Notes: generated from the letters alone by a model not told the origin. A stretch of DNA of 64,000 nt from Lachnospiraceae bacterium (GCA_017436865.1 JAFSCH010000091.1:35981-99980), one strand, 5' to 3'; numbered from the stretch's first letter, positions 37,480 through 45,735 are shown. Numbers and translations: made by a program.

Positions 37480-37508
37480 TAATACTTTGGATAAAAGGAG
37501 CAAGAATT

Positions 37509-38438
37509 ATGATTAACAAACTTGTTGAGAAGATTAAGAAAACAGGTGCACCTATTGTTGTAGGACTTGACCCTATGATGAACTTTGTGCCGGAGCATAT
37601 CAAGGCAGCAGCCTTTGAAGCAAAAGGAGAAACTTTAGAGGGCGCAGCAGAAGCTATCTGGTTATATAATAAAGAGATTATTGATAAGACATATGATTTA
37701 ATCCCTGCTGTAAAGCCACAGATTGCTATGTATGAGCAGTTTGGTGTTCCGGGACTTGTAGCATTCCAGAAGACAGTTGAGTATTGTAAGGAAAAGGATT
37801 TAGTTGTTATCGGTGATATTAAGAGAGGTGACATCGGTTCTACATCCGCAGCGTATGCAACGGCTCATCTTGGTAAGGTAAAGGTAGGAAATACGATGTG
37901 CGAAGGCTTCAAGGAAGACTTTGTTACAGTAAATCCTTATCTTGGAACAGACGGTGTTCAGCCATTTATTGATGTATGTAAGGAAGAGAAGAAGGGATTA
38001 TTTATCTTGGTTAAGACTTCGAATCCAAGTAGTGGTGAATTCCAGGATCGTTTGATTGATGGAAGACCATTATATGAGCATGTTGGCGAGAAGGTAGCTC
38101 AGTGGGGCGAACAGCTTATGGGAGACTCTTATAGCTATGTTGGTGCCGTTGTTGGTGCTACTTATCCTGAGATGGGCAAGGTTCTTCGTAAGATTATGCC
38201 AAAATCCTTTATTTTGGTACCAGGTTATGGCGCACAGGGCGGACAGGGTAAGGACTTAGTTCACTTCTTCAATGAAGATGGCCTTGGTGCAATTGTTAAT
38301 TCCTCAAGAGGAATCATTGCAGCATATAAGAATGAACAGTATGCTAAGTTTGGTGCTGAGAACTTCGGTGATGCTTCTAGACAGGCAGTACTTGATATGA
38401 TTGCAGATATTGATGGTGCGTTAAAGCAGGCAAAATAA
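37509..38438 (+). CDS. pyrF: Orotidine 5'-phosphate decarboxylase
   Basis: A 309-residue enzyme of the longer bacterial OMP decarboxylase subfamily. It has VGLDPMMN near the N-terminus, the catalytic VVIGDIKRGDIGSTS and the phosphate-binding LVPGYGAQGG and IVNSSRGI blocks. It catalyses the last step of UMP synthesis. AAAAGGAG precedes the ATG. In Firmicutes pyrF is usually next to other pyr genes; here a 16-bp gap leads to the interrupted pyrE start. Confidence 0.95.
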   Translation: MINKLVEKIKKTGAPIVVGLDPMMNFVPEHIKAAAFEAKGETLEGAAEAIWLYNKEIIDKTYDLIPAVKPQIAMYEQFGVPGLVAFQKTVEYCKEKDLVVIGDIKRGDIGSTSAAYATAHLGKVKVGNTMCEGFKEDFVTVNPYLGTDGVQPFIDVCKEEKKGLFILVKTSNPSSGEFQDRLIDGRPLYEHVGEKVAQWGEQLMGDSYSYVGAVVGATYPEMGKVLRKIMPKSFILVPGYGAQGGQGKDLVHFFNEDGLGAIVNSSRGIIAAYKNEQYAKFGAENFGDASRQAVLDMIADIDGALKQAK

Positions 38439-38453
38439 GGAGGACATAGAGAT

Positions 38454-38489
38454 ATGGAACAGTACAAGAAAGAGTTTATAGAGTTCTGA
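38454..38489 (+). pseudogene. pyrE: 5' end of orotate phosphoribosyltransferase gene, interrupted after 11 codons
   Basis: An AAGGAGG site (38,437-38,443) leads to an ATG that reads MEQYKKEFIEF and then TGA. From knowledge of the family, this peptide closely matches the N-terminus of clostridial PyrE, and pyrE is the expected neighbour of pyrF. Codon 12 onward is replaced by unrelated, lower-GC DNA carrying mobile-element genes. The inference is that an element inserted here; the rest of pyrE should lie at its far end, beyond 64,000. Confidence 0.75.
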
Positions 38490-38886
38490 ATTGTACAAAA
38501 TCCAAGAGTCTTAGAGTCCTTGAAAATACTGTATTTTAGGGCATCACAGCCATTTTGGTAAAAATAACGAAGTATCGTAACTTATCGCAAAATGGTGTAG
38601 TACAACGCCAAATTGGTGTCAAAATTGGTGTCAAAAATCAAGCAAGAACTATTAAATATTTGAGTGTATGCATAAGCGTATATGTTTGTAGAAATTACAG
38701 ATATATGCGCTTATTTTGCGTTCAAAAATATAGGACAGTGAAATTTCACACAGACAACCATAAAAACGCTCTGAGGGCATTCTGGTGCGTTGTAGCCCCA
38801 TAATATGAGTGTGCTTTGAAAGAACTGTTTTATGGAGAAATTATTACAAGTAAATAGAGTACATAACGAAGGGAGGAACACAGAAC
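38490..38886 (+). other. Left end of the inserted element (attachment-site region)
   Basis: Nearly 400 bp without a convincing gene. A 12-bp tandem repeat, AATTGGTGTCAAA at 38,611-38,623 and 38,623-38,635, with a related AAATGGTGT at 38,590, looks like integrase arm-type binding sites. The short open frame across it is low-complexity and lacks a ribosome binding site. Confidence 0.5.
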
Positions 38887-39186
38887 ATGATAATCAATGA
38901 AAAAGAATTTATTAATCGTATGGCAGAAAAGGGCGGTGTAACAAAATGCTCTAGTAAGAAGTATCTTTATCTGGTAATTGAGACATTCTTGGATTTGTTA
39001 AAAGAAGGACACGTTATCAGATTCTATAGACTATTCAAGGCAGAACTTACTATGGTTGTAGGAAAGACTTCTACAGATTTTGCTAATGGTGGAAGAATCT
39101 ATGTAGAACCACATAAGAAGATTAAGATGACATGGAGCAAGAAATTGAGAAACCGCATTAATGATGAAGACGAAGAAGAGGAGTAA
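38887..39186 (+). CDS. HU-family DNA-binding protein
   Basis: A 99-residue protein matching the HU/IHF outline: N-terminal helices (KEFINRMAEKGGVTKCSSKKYLYLVIETFLDLLKEG), a beta region (VIRFYRLFKAELTMVVGKTSTDF) in place of the usual GFGTF arm, then a basic stretch. The acidic tail EDEEEE is unusual. It probably bends DNA for recombination or partition of the element. GAAGGGAGG precedes the start. Confidence 0.7.
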   Translation: MIINEKEFINRMAEKGGVTKCSSKKYLYLVIETFLDLLKEGHVIRFYRLFKAELTMVVGKTSTDFANGGRIYVEPHKKIKMTWSKKLRNRINDEDEEEE

Positions 39187-39192
39187 ATATTA

Positions 39193-39546
39193 TTGACAGG
39201 AAGAGTAAACAGATACAATCCGATTTACAAGACAGGCTTTATATTCAGTTTTACTAATAACATGACTTATCGGTTTAAAGAGTCTGAGGTAGAGGACGCT
39301 GATATTGCTAACGGCTATATTGTAGATTTTCATGTTGCTTTTGATGAGGAGCTACAGAAGAAATGTGCAAAGGGAATTCGTATAGTAGACAGTAGCACAG
39401 GAATTTATGAAAAGGACGCTGTAAAGCAAAAGAAGAAAAAGAACACCAGTAAAAAGAAGTCTTGTAATGCAGATAGAGTAGTTAAGGATGACAAGAAGTT
39501 CCGTAAATTTGCCAAAGCATTTATGAGGGAACAGAAGAAGCATTAA
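39193..39546 (+). CDS. Cold-shock-domain-like protein with basic tail
   Basis: It starts at TTG, 7 bp after the HU-like gene. The first 65 residues resemble an OB-fold cold-shock domain (GRVNRYNPIYKTGFIFS ... VDFHV), though the RNA-binding RNP residues are not well kept. The rest is lysine-rich. It may bind nucleic acid; the assignment is tentative. Confidence 0.5.
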   Translation: MTGRVNRYNPIYKTGFIFSFTNNMTYRFKESEVEDADIANGYIVDFHVAFDEELQKKCAKGIRIVDSSTGIYEKDAVKQKKKKNTSKKKSCNADRVVKDDKKFRKFAKAFMREQKKH

Positions 39547-39570
39547 AAACAGAAAGGAAAATAGGATAAG

Positions 39571-40062
39571 ATGGTAAAAGAATTAAGTATTGAAAGTATT
39601 AAGAAGGATATTATTGATAAGTTGATGAATAATATGGATATTTTAAAATATTTGGAAGCAGAGAGAAGAGTTGCAGAGGGAACAAGACTTGAAGAATTCT
39701 TTAATAGATTTATATACGACCATGATACAACTTGTGCAGGAGCAAATTATATTTCCGTAGAAGTGGCAGAACATGATGGCTCATGCATTACTAGAGTAGG
39801 CGATAAGAAATATGTGGTTACAATTAAAATGGGACTTGAGTGGGAAGAAAATGTATGTGCGTTGGCTTCTGTAGTTGCTGGTATTATTGACAAATTATAT
39901 CCTAACAGAAGAAAATTTAGCAATGTCCCATTTAAAACGGTAGATAATTGTCTTAGTGTAAGCGATTATGGATATTCACAAACTCCAATATTTAATATGA
40001 TTTCGTTAGAGAATCAAAGAAAATCACAACTACACAGAATGATTACATTTGAGGTAGAATAA
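39571..40062 (+). CDS. Hypothetical protein
   Basis: A 163-residue soluble protein, no recognised domain. GAAAGGAAAATAGG gives a ribosome binding site. Codon use matches the neighbours, and it lies in the same orientation after the HU-like and cold-shock-like genes. Confidence 0.55.
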   Translation: MVKELSIESIKKDIIDKLMNNMDILKYLEAERRVAEGTRLEEFFNRFIYDHDTTCAGANYISVEVAEHDGSCITRVGDKKYVVTIKMGLEWEENVCALASVVAGIIDKLYPNRRKFSNVPFKTVDNCLSVSDYGYSQTPIFNMISLENQRKSQLHRMITFEVE

Positions 40063-40344
40063 TTGAATAATAAAGGCGAGACTACTGCCTATTCCCCAAC
40101 ATGTGGGGAAAAACAAAGTGTAGGATATTTGCCATTGCAGGGCAAGTAAAAACAACTGCAAACTAAGATTCAAGAGTAGGTCTGATTATTTCTATGGTGC
40201 GATTCTGCACAGATTTCCAAATGTGATAAAGACATATGAAAATTGGATATAGGGTAAGTGGATTTATAAAGCGTAGCCATTTGTGGACACGCTTATTTTG
40301 CTATGCAATTTTCTTGAATCTTAGGTCGATAAAAAGGAGGAAAA
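40063..40344 (+). ncRNA. Structured non-coding region upstream of an HNH gene (candidate RNA)
   Basis: This 282-bp gap contains several local hairpins: TTCCCCA/TGGGGAA (40,092-40,110), TTGCC/GGCAA near 40,130 and GTGC/GCAC near 40,197. A long-range pairing of AGACTACT (40,079-40,086) with AGTAGGTCT (40,175-40,183) has one bulged G. This resembles the P7 helix of group I introns, but a 5' half is not visible because a gene ends at 40,062. The structure is seen; its function is unknown. Confidence 0.35.
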
Positions 40345-41628
40345 ATGCTTGATGAGAATAAAGAATGTGAGACAAAGATATGTAAGAAATGTGGAAGGTT
40401 ATTGCCGATTGAAAAATTCAGATTGGTTAGAGGGCAATTCCATAATCCATATTATTTAGGGCAGTGTAAAGAATGCGAATATAAATATCAACGTTCCTAT
40501 TTAGAAGAAAAGAATAAGATTAAGTTTTCGGAAGACTTAGAGATACTTATTCAACGACAGTATAAGAAGATTAAGAAAGAGCGAATACTTGATATTACTA
40601 AGGCAGACATTGATTTGCTTGGTGTAGATGAAATATTTGTAAAGCTAATGGATTATAAAAATGCGTGGTTATCCAATTATGGACGTGCAATTCGATACTC
40701 AGACGGTAAATATAATCTACTACAAGGCAGTTATGATAATTATGGAGTATTGCGTTATACATTGCCTAAGAATGTCTTCCTTGATGGTAAATGGATTTAT
40801 AAGAACGTAGTTGTATATGCTGCGAAAGCGGTAGTAGAAGAGTTTATTATTAATCCAGACAAAGCTAATAATACATATATATGGCATAGAGGATATGATA
40901 AGCAGGATTGTTACTATAAGAATCTTTATCCGTTGAATCAGGAGCAATACCGAATTGTTAAGAGACAATTTAATGAGACGGGAGATGATGCAGAAGAATT
41001 TATCTTGAAAGTAATGAACGATATCAGATATATGCCTGATACTTGGAGTAAGGAAAGTTTTGAGCCTATCATGTGTGGTATTGGTTATCGAGGTGTTTTA
41101 TATGAAAATGGAAAGATAGAATCTTATTTAAGATGGCATGATATGATAAATCGTTGTTATAATGAGAAGTTTCACGAAAAGCACCCACAGTATAAAGGAT
41201 GTACGGTATGTGAGGAATGGCTGAATTATAGTAATTTTAAGATATGGTATGACAAAAATAAGATTGTTGGTATGAAATTGGATTTGGATAAGGATATTCT
41301 TTTCAAAGGGAATAAAGAATATAGTCCTGCTACTGTGGCATTTGTACCGCATGAAATTAATACATTATTTCTTAATGGCAAAAAGAATAGAGGAGATTTA
41401 CCTATTGGTGTTCATTTCGACAAAGAAAAGGGAAAATATCGTGCTGAAATGTCTTTTATGGGGCAACCGATTAAATTAGGACGATTTGATACTATTGAAT
41501 TGGCATTTGCAAGATACAAAGAATATAAAGAGGATTTCATCAAAGATATAGCAGAACAGTACAAAGATGAAATTCCATATAAGGTATATGAAGCTATGAT
41601 GAATTGGGTAATTGAGATTACGGATTAA
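40345..41628 (+). CDS. HNH endonuclease with zinc finger, NUMOD4-like and AP2-like domains
   Basis: A 427-residue protein. An N-terminal zinc finger (CKKCGRLLPIEKF ... CKEC) is followed by a NUMOD4-like segment (WLSNYGRAIRYSDG), an HNH-like core (RWHDMINRCYNEKFHEKHPQYKGCTVCEEWLNYSNF) and a C-terminal AP2-like DNA-binding domain (GVHFDKEKGKYRAEMSFMGQPIKLGRFDTIELA). This mix is typical of phage and homing endonucleases. An AAAGGAGG site precedes the ATG. It may be a selfish endonuclease within the element. Confidence 0.7.
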   Translation: MLDENKECETKICKKCGRLLPIEKFRLVRGQFHNPYYLGQCKECEYKYQRSYLEEKNKIKFSEDLEILIQRQYKKIKKERILDITKADIDLLGVDEIFVKLMDYKNAWLSNYGRAIRYSDGKYNLLQGSYDNYGVLRYTLPKNVFLDGKWIYKNVVVYAAKAVVEEFIINPDKANNTYIWHRGYDKQDCYYKNLYPLNQEQYRIVKRQFNETGDDAEEFILKVMNDIRYMPDTWSKESFEPIMCGIGYRGVLYENGKIESYLRWHDMINRCYNEKFHEKHPQYKGCTVCEEWLNYSNFKIWYDKNKIVGMKLDLDKDILFKGNKEYSPATVAFVPHEINTLFLNGKKNRGDLPIGVHFDKEKGKYRAEMSFMGQPIKLGRFDTIELAFARYKEYKEDFIKDIAEQYKDEIPYKVYEAMMNWVIEITD

Positions 41629-41644
41629 GAGGAGGATTTTTAAC

Positions 41645-42130
41645 ATGAATGAAAATAAATACGGAAACTTATTAGATAAATATCTTGATGGCGGTAAGAA
41701 ATACACCAGTCCAATTTTAAGTAAAGAAGCACAGAAATATAGCAAGTCTGAGGAAGAAAAAAGATATGGTGATTTGCTAAAGAATGCAAAGCCGAATGAC
41801 AAGTTGTATGATGATATTATCAATGCTAGTAATGCAGGATTGAGATTAAGACAGCAGAGAGAAGAAGAGGAACGTCAAGCGAATCTTAGAATGAAAGAGC
41901 GTCAGGAGCGTGAAGAAAGAGAATTGCAGGAGCGCAAAGCAAAGCATGATGCAACTATCAATAGTATGCTTGAACGTAAAAAGGCTGAACAGGAAGCTAT
42001 TGAAAAGAAGAAAAAGGAAGAAGCTGAGAAGGCTGAAATTTATAGACATATTGAAAGATTGATGGAAACTAGCCCAGCAGCGGCACAGGCATATGCGGAG
42101 ATTTATGCTAATAAGCTGAAGAAGATTTAA
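41645..42130 (+). CDS. Coiled-coil protein of unknown function
   Basis: GAGGAGG at 41,629-41,635 supports the ATG at 41,645. The 161-residue product has a long charged coiled coil (about residues 75-135, rich in E, R, K) and a short C-terminal helix. No enzymatic motif is present; it may be structural or act in the element's DNA maintenance. Confidence 0.6.
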   Translation: MNENKYGNLLDKYLDGGKKYTSPILSKEAQKYSKSEEEKRYGDLLKNAKPNDKLYDDIINASNAGLRLRQQREEEERQANLRMKERQEREERELQERKAKHDATINSMLERKKAEQEAIEKKKKEEAEKAEIYRHIERLMETSPAAAQAYAEIYANKLKKI

Positions 42131-42136
42131 GGTGAT

Positions 42137-42178
42137 AAGGCATGTCAGGTAGAGATACTTGATGTGCCTTATTTTTTT
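42137..42178 (+). terminator. Rho-independent terminator
   Basis: A 15-bp stem (42,137-42,151 with 42,156-42,170, three G-U pairs), GAGA loop and TTTTTTT at 42,172-42,178. Confidence 0.8.
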
Positions 42179-42185
42179 ATATTTT

Positions 42186-42243
42186 TTTGGTGAGTATAGG
42201 GGTAAAAAGGTAGTAATAGGTGTTTTGATGTAAACATATCCCC
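42186..42243 (+). repeat. Repeat block A (TTTGGTGAGTAT and TGTAAACATANCCC)
   Basis: TTTGGTGAGTAT (42,186-42,197) and TGTAAACATATCCC (42,229-42,242) recur at 44,210-44,221 and at 44,175 and 44,275. They are possible iterons or operator sites in non-coding DNA. Confidence 0.45.
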
Positions 42244-42244
42244 T

Positions 42245-42463
42245 TTATAAGGGCTGGTCTGTGTCGGATGGAATATAACGAACGATATCGCATACATCAC
42301 AATTTAAAATACGACATAAATCATTAAGTGTTTTTGTAGATACATCTTTGTTGTGTTTCAAACGATGTAATGTACTATGAGACAGATTGTGCTTATTGGT
42401 AAGTGTATACCAGTTTTCTTCTGATTGTTCTAATGTATTCCAAAATGGTGAATAGTCAATCAT
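42245..42463 (-). CDS. XRE-type helix-turn-helix regulator, small
   Basis: A 72-residue protein: WYTLTNKHNLSHSTLHRLKHNKDVSTKTLNDLCRILNCDVCDIVRYI, the classic Cro/CI helix-turn-helix of small phage and element repressors. GGAGGG upstream fixes the start at 42,463 (the open frame extends further up without a start site). It is divergent from the gene at 42,578 and probably represses it. Confidence 0.8.
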   Translation of the reverse strand: MIDYSPFWNTLEQSEENWYTLTNKHNLSHSTLHRLKHNKDVSTKTLNDLCRILNCDVCDIVRYIPSDTDQPL

Positions 42464-42517
42464 CTTTCTGCCCTCCATAGTTATTGTATGGATTAAGCAT
42501 AAAATATATTCTATTAC

Positions 42518-42546
42518 TTGAATATCTTCGTTAATGCGAATATAAT
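42518..42546 (+). promoter_or_regulatory. Promoter of the Cys-rich gene at 42,578
   Basis: TTGAAT (42,518-42,523), 17-bp spacer, TATAAT (42,541-42,546). It lies between the divergent XRE gene and its likely target. Confidence 0.7.
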
Positions 42547-42577
42547 TATAAGAAAAGACAGAAAATGAGGGTAAATT

Positions 42578-43156
42578 ATGGGAAGGGAACAGCTTCAAGG
42601 TACACCTTGGCATGAGGAACAAATGCATAGGACTTGTAGGGATGGAAGTACAAATTGCATATTTAATAGTAAAGGTAAATGTGCATTTGTTTCATGTCGT
42701 TTTTATGATGAGCCTTGCAAGGGGAAGGGTGTATGCATTGATTTTGAATCTAGAGCTGGCACACCGAAAGTTTATTCTGAGAAGACTATAATTATTAAGC
42801 AGAATCCGCAAAATTCTAAAGCAACGGGTAAGCAAGGAACACCTTCATTAAAAACTGTAAAAGTAAAAACATATAATGAAAAGGGGGCTTTACCAGTGAT
42901 GAATGAAGAGATGGATTTGAAAGATGAGATTAATGATGAAAACGAAAGTAAGGCAGAAAAATTCAAAAGGCTTTCTAAGGACAGAGTGAATAAAGTAGTG
43001 AAATCTATTGAAACGCTTGAGAATCTTGCAAATAAGAATCAGTATGATTATTCAGATGAACAAGTTGAAAAGATGTTTGGATTTATAGAAGAAGCACTCG
43101 CACAGGCTAAAGAGAGTTTTGTGAAAAAGAAATCTGGACAGAAATTTGATTGGTAA
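42578..43156 (+). CDS. Cys-rich N-terminal hypothetical protein
   Basis: A 192-residue protein with six Cys in the first 55 residues (C20, C27, C35, C40, C47, C53), likely zinc or disulfide bound, then a linker and a helical C-terminal domain (KAEKFKRLSKDRVNKVVKSIETLENLANKNQ). The helical part resembles conserved small proteins of clostridial elements, from memory. The function is unknown. Confidence 0.6.
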   Translation: MGREQLQGTPWHEEQMHRTCRDGSTNCIFNSKGKCAFVSCRFYDEPCKGKGVCIDFESRAGTPKVYSEKTIIIKQNPQNSKATGKQGTPSLKTVKVKTYNEKGALPVMNEEMDLKDEINDENESKAEKFKRLSKDRVNKVVKSIETLENLANKNQYDYSDEQVEKMFGFIEEALAQAKESFVKKKSGQKFDW

Positions 43157-43172
43157 AATGGGGAGGGATTCT

Positions 43173-43565
43173 ATGAAGAATATATGTAATACTATGGGGT
43201 ATATATCATTGATTGGTGGCGCAATAGGTTCAATTGTATTGGCTATTGATAATGGTAAAGTGGCAGAAATATCTTATTATGGGGTTGATTACCAGCGCAG
43301 TATTCCTATGACTATTGCGTGGCTGATTGCAGGAGCATTGTGTACGGCTATGACATGTATAGTATTCTTTGCATTGTCGGATATCTTAGAAAAATTAGAA
43401 ACGCTGGAATATTACAGAACACAAAGTAATTCTGCTGTCGGATTGATGTCTGATGAACAGTTGAATAAGAAAATCCTTTCAGAAGATGGATGGACTTGTA
43501 AAAAGTGCGGAAGAGTTAATTATAGTTATACGGGAACTTGTGTATGTGGTTGTAGTAAGGAATAG
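43173..43565 (+). CDS. Membrane protein with C-terminal zinc ribbon
   Basis: GGGGAGGG supports the ATG at 43,173. The 130-residue protein has two membrane segments (about 8-26 and 45-67) and a C-terminal CKKCGRVNYSYTGTCVCG zinc-ribbon-like motif. It overlaps no neighbour and lies just before a second zinc-ribbon membrane protein. The function is unknown. Confidence 0.65.
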   Translation: MKNICNTMGYISLIGGAIGSIVLAIDNGKVAEISYYGVDYQRSIPMTIAWLIAGALCTAMTCIVFFALSDILEKLETLEYYRTQSNSAVGLMSDEQLNKKILSEDGWTCKKCGRVNYSYTGTCVCGCSKE

Positions 43566-43578
43566 AGTTGGAGAGGTT

Positions 43579-44082
43579 ATGGCATTAGTAAAGTGTCCAG
43601 AGTGTAGTCATGAAATTAGTGATACTGCAAAACATTGTCCTAATTGCGGTTATAGGAAAAAGAAATATATTGACATGAAGATTATTATTTTATGCGCACT
43701 TATAATTATAATCGCTGTTTGTATATCATTTTGGGTAAAGAATCCAATAGCTATAATAGGAGAATGGAGGATTGATTCTTATATTGTAGAGGGTAATTGT
43801 ATTAAGCAAGATGATATAGGTGAATATTATGGAGAAATATATCAGACTGGTAATAGTGCTTTTTCTGTAGTGTTTGATAAGAATGGAACTGTAGCATTGT
43901 CACTACCCACATTTGAAGGTACGAAAACAGTTAGAAGAGAGTGTGAGTATGAAATAGACGGTAATAAGATATATCTATTAGGAAATGGGGATAGAACTAA
44001 AGGTTTTGAGATAAATGGAAATACTCTTATTGTGTATAATATTGCAACGTTTGATGGTGATGTAATTCTTAAGAAGAAATAG
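43579..44082 (+). CDS. Zinc-ribbon membrane protein with lipocalin-like domain
   Basis: GAGAGG precedes the ATG at 43,579. The N-terminus is a zinc ribbon (CPECSHEISDTAKHCPNCGY), followed by one membrane segment (about 35-53) and a beta-rich domain with IGEWRIDSY, DKNGTVALSLPTFEGTKT and CEYEIDGNKIYL, like small lipocalin or DUF-type surface domains. The function is unknown. Confidence 0.65.
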   Translation: MALVKCPECSHEISDTAKHCPNCGYRKKKYIDMKIIILCALIIIIAVCISFWVKNPIAIIGEWRIDSYIVEGNCIKQDDIGEYYGEIYQTGNSAFSVVFDKNGTVALSLPTFEGTKTVRRECEYEIDGNKIYLLGNGDRTKGFEINGNTLIVYNIATFDGDVILKKK

Positions 44083-44465
44083 AGGTTAGGGATTCGAATA
44101 TTTTCTGAGTCCCTTATCTTTTGCCATTTTTCAAAAGGGTAGGGTATATAGTAGGTACTTGGTTTGGGTAGAACTGTAAACATAGCCCCTAGGGTACTTC
44201 GATATTGGATTTGGTGAGTATCGTGTGTATTGATGTACTCCCACCTTTCCGCAGCACAACAACACCTTTTTAAATGTAAACATACCCGGACACATATACC
44301 CATAAAAAACCGTCCTATATACGTGACTTTTAGCCCATTAAAACGACCTATTTTGAATCAAATATGCATACCCTAACAAGATTACACCAGACCGTCAAAA
44401 AGCCGAATTTAAGCCGTAGAACGTGCAAAAAGTCCCATAATTACCATATACAAAGGGCATAATAA
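44083..44465 (+). other. Non-coding, C-rich region with repeats
   Basis: About 380 bp without a gene. A hairpin (about 44,088-44,112) follows the previous gene. TGTAAACATANCCC occurs at 44,175 and 44,275 and TTTGGTGAGTAT at 44,210, repeats shared with block A. The top strand is strikingly poor in G over 44,230-44,460. It could be an origin, a centromere-like site or a transfer origin; the sequence does not decide. Confidence 0.35.
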
Positions 44466-44502
44466 AAGGTTGAGAGTTTAACGCTCCCAACCTTATTTTT
44501 TT
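44466..44502. terminator. Bidirectional terminator
   Basis: AAGGTTGAGAG (44,466-44,476) pairs with CTCCCAACCTT (44,484-44,494), T-run 44,496-44,502. On the minus strand it would end the ardA transcript. Confidence 0.75.
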
Positions 44503-44513
44503 ACTGTATGTAA

Positions 44514-45023
44514 TTACAATATCTGTACACAGTTACCATTATTAGTAAATACGAAAGTACCTTCATAACTCATATCTCTGCCATATGCTTCAAAATCGAA
44601 GTAACTTTGTAAGTTCTCAGGTATACTATCAGGTAATCCCGTTTGTTCCGCATACTCTCTGGCTACATCTTCCATATCTGAACAATCGCAATATACTATG
44701 CAATCATCTTTTTTTTTTAAAGCTTCCTCTAAGCTGTAGCCTTCTGACATTATAGCGTCAACAACTTCTTTCTCGTCATCATCTAATGATTCCAGTGTTT
44801 CAGCCATTTCATTCAAATCATCAAGGTTGCTATATTCACCTATTTCAATACCATCTAAATCAGTTTCTGAATCTGTTATGAAATACTCTTCATATTCTTC
44901 ATTGATTCCGATTCTATCAAGTACCTTTTGAAGTTCTTCATTAGATATAGGTAAGTCTACCCATTCACCGATTAAATGACCTTCGTTATATTTTCCTAAG
45001 TTTGTTAAGTAAATTCTCATCAT
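44514..45023 (-). CDS. ardA: ArdA-like antirestriction protein
   Basis: A 169-residue acidic protein: IYLTNLGKYNEGHLIGEWVDLP at the start, LDRIGINEEYEEYFITDSE and a C-terminal FDFEAYGRDMSYEGTFVFTNNG. This is the ArdA outline; ArdA is a DNA mimic that blocks type I restriction enzymes during entry into a new host. GGAGGT precedes the start. It is the only leftward gene in its area and is preceded by two direct repeats (45,076 and 45,116), likely operators. Confidence 0.85.
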   Translation of the reverse strand: MMRIYLTNLGKYNEGHLIGEWVDLPISNEELQKVLDRIGINEEYEEYFITDSETDLDGIEIGEYSNLDDLNEMAETLESLDDDEKEVVDAIMSEGYSLEEALKKKDDCIVYCDCSDMEDVAREYAEQTGLPDSIPENLQSYFDFEAYGRDMSYEGTFVFTNNGNCVQIL

Positions 45024-45075
45024 ACTGATTACCTCCTATGTAATAAGTGCTTTATTGATTTGTTAATATAATGAT

Positions 45076-45129
45076 AACATGGGTACATGTTTAGCGATTT
45101 TGCGAATAGACTCCAAACATGGGTACATG
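45076..45129 (-). promoter_or_regulatory. Two AACATGGGTACATG repeats upstream of ardA
   Basis: Identical 14-bp sequences at 45,076-45,089 and 45,116-45,129, 40 bp apart, each a partial palindrome (CATG...CATG). They flank the region where the leftward ardA promoter must lie and are likely repressor sites. Confidence 0.5.
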
Positions 45130-45307
45130 CTAAGATATAGTCACAACAGAACAACACCGACAAAGTCGAAAGCCTTGTTGAAATCCTTATTCAATATACC
45201 TGTGAAAGAAATTAACAGTATTAATAGTCAGGAAGATTAATAGGACGGTAGTTGTTCTGAACTGTATAACAAGTCAATCATCACAATTTAATAGGAGGTA
45301 TTTATAT
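45130..45307 (+). other. Leader of the small-gene operon
   Basis: A gap upstream of the 45,308 gene. I see no clear promoter hexamers. An AGGAGG site at 45,292-45,297 belongs to the next gene. Confidence 0.3.
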
Positions 45308-45601
45308 ATGACAAACAAAGAACTGATAGCTAAGTGTAAGGAATATGAAAAACTTACAGAGGAAATCAAAGCGAAAGAATTGAAACAAAAAGCAATTCAA
45401 GCAGAACTTAAAAAGGAACTGGAACGTAAGAAAGTTGATGAAATGGATATTGATATTTTCCGCTTTAGCAATAAGGTAACAAAAGCAAAAATGCTTTTCG
45501 ATACTAAAGCATTTGCAGAAAAACATCCTAAACTTTATGCACAGTTTACAACAGAGGGAAAATCTAGCGCAAGATTTTTATTTGGATATGTGAAGCAGTA
45601 A
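45308..45601 (+). CDS. Conserved small helical protein of mobile elements
   Basis: A 97-residue protein: a coiled coil (residues 1-40) followed by FSNKVTKAKMLFDTKAFAEKHPKLYAQFTTEGKSSARFLF. The second half follows a pattern I recognise from many clostridial phage and element proteins of unknown role. An AGGAGG site precedes the ATG. Confidence 0.65.
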   Translation: MTNKELIAKCKEYEKLTEEIKAKELKQKAIQAELKKELERKKVDEMDIDIFRFSNKVTKAKMLFDTKAFAEKHPKLYAQFTTEGKSSARFLFGYVKQ

Positions 45602-45735
45602 AGCCAAACGGACAAGGGGAGCGAAAAACTCCCCAAGTCCAACCGCTATAATGCAACCTTTGACCGTTCCAAGTCGGCTATGAGAAATGCAGAGGATAGC
45701 AAACAAATCAATCACTAAACGGAGGTAATCAGCCC

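Noticed and set aside
38555-38803. Open frame of 82 codons at the left end of the element
   Set aside because: It has no ribosome binding site, spans the tandem repeats and has an odd composition. It is more likely non-coding attachment-site DNA.
40063-40344. Complete group I intron
   Set aside because: A P7-like pairing is present, but the conserved 5' half would overlap the coding region ending at 40,062, and no exon-joining gene is evident.
45076-45129. CRISPR array
   Set aside because: Only two 14-bp repeats with one 26-bp gap and no cas genes. No other array-like repeats were found in the window.
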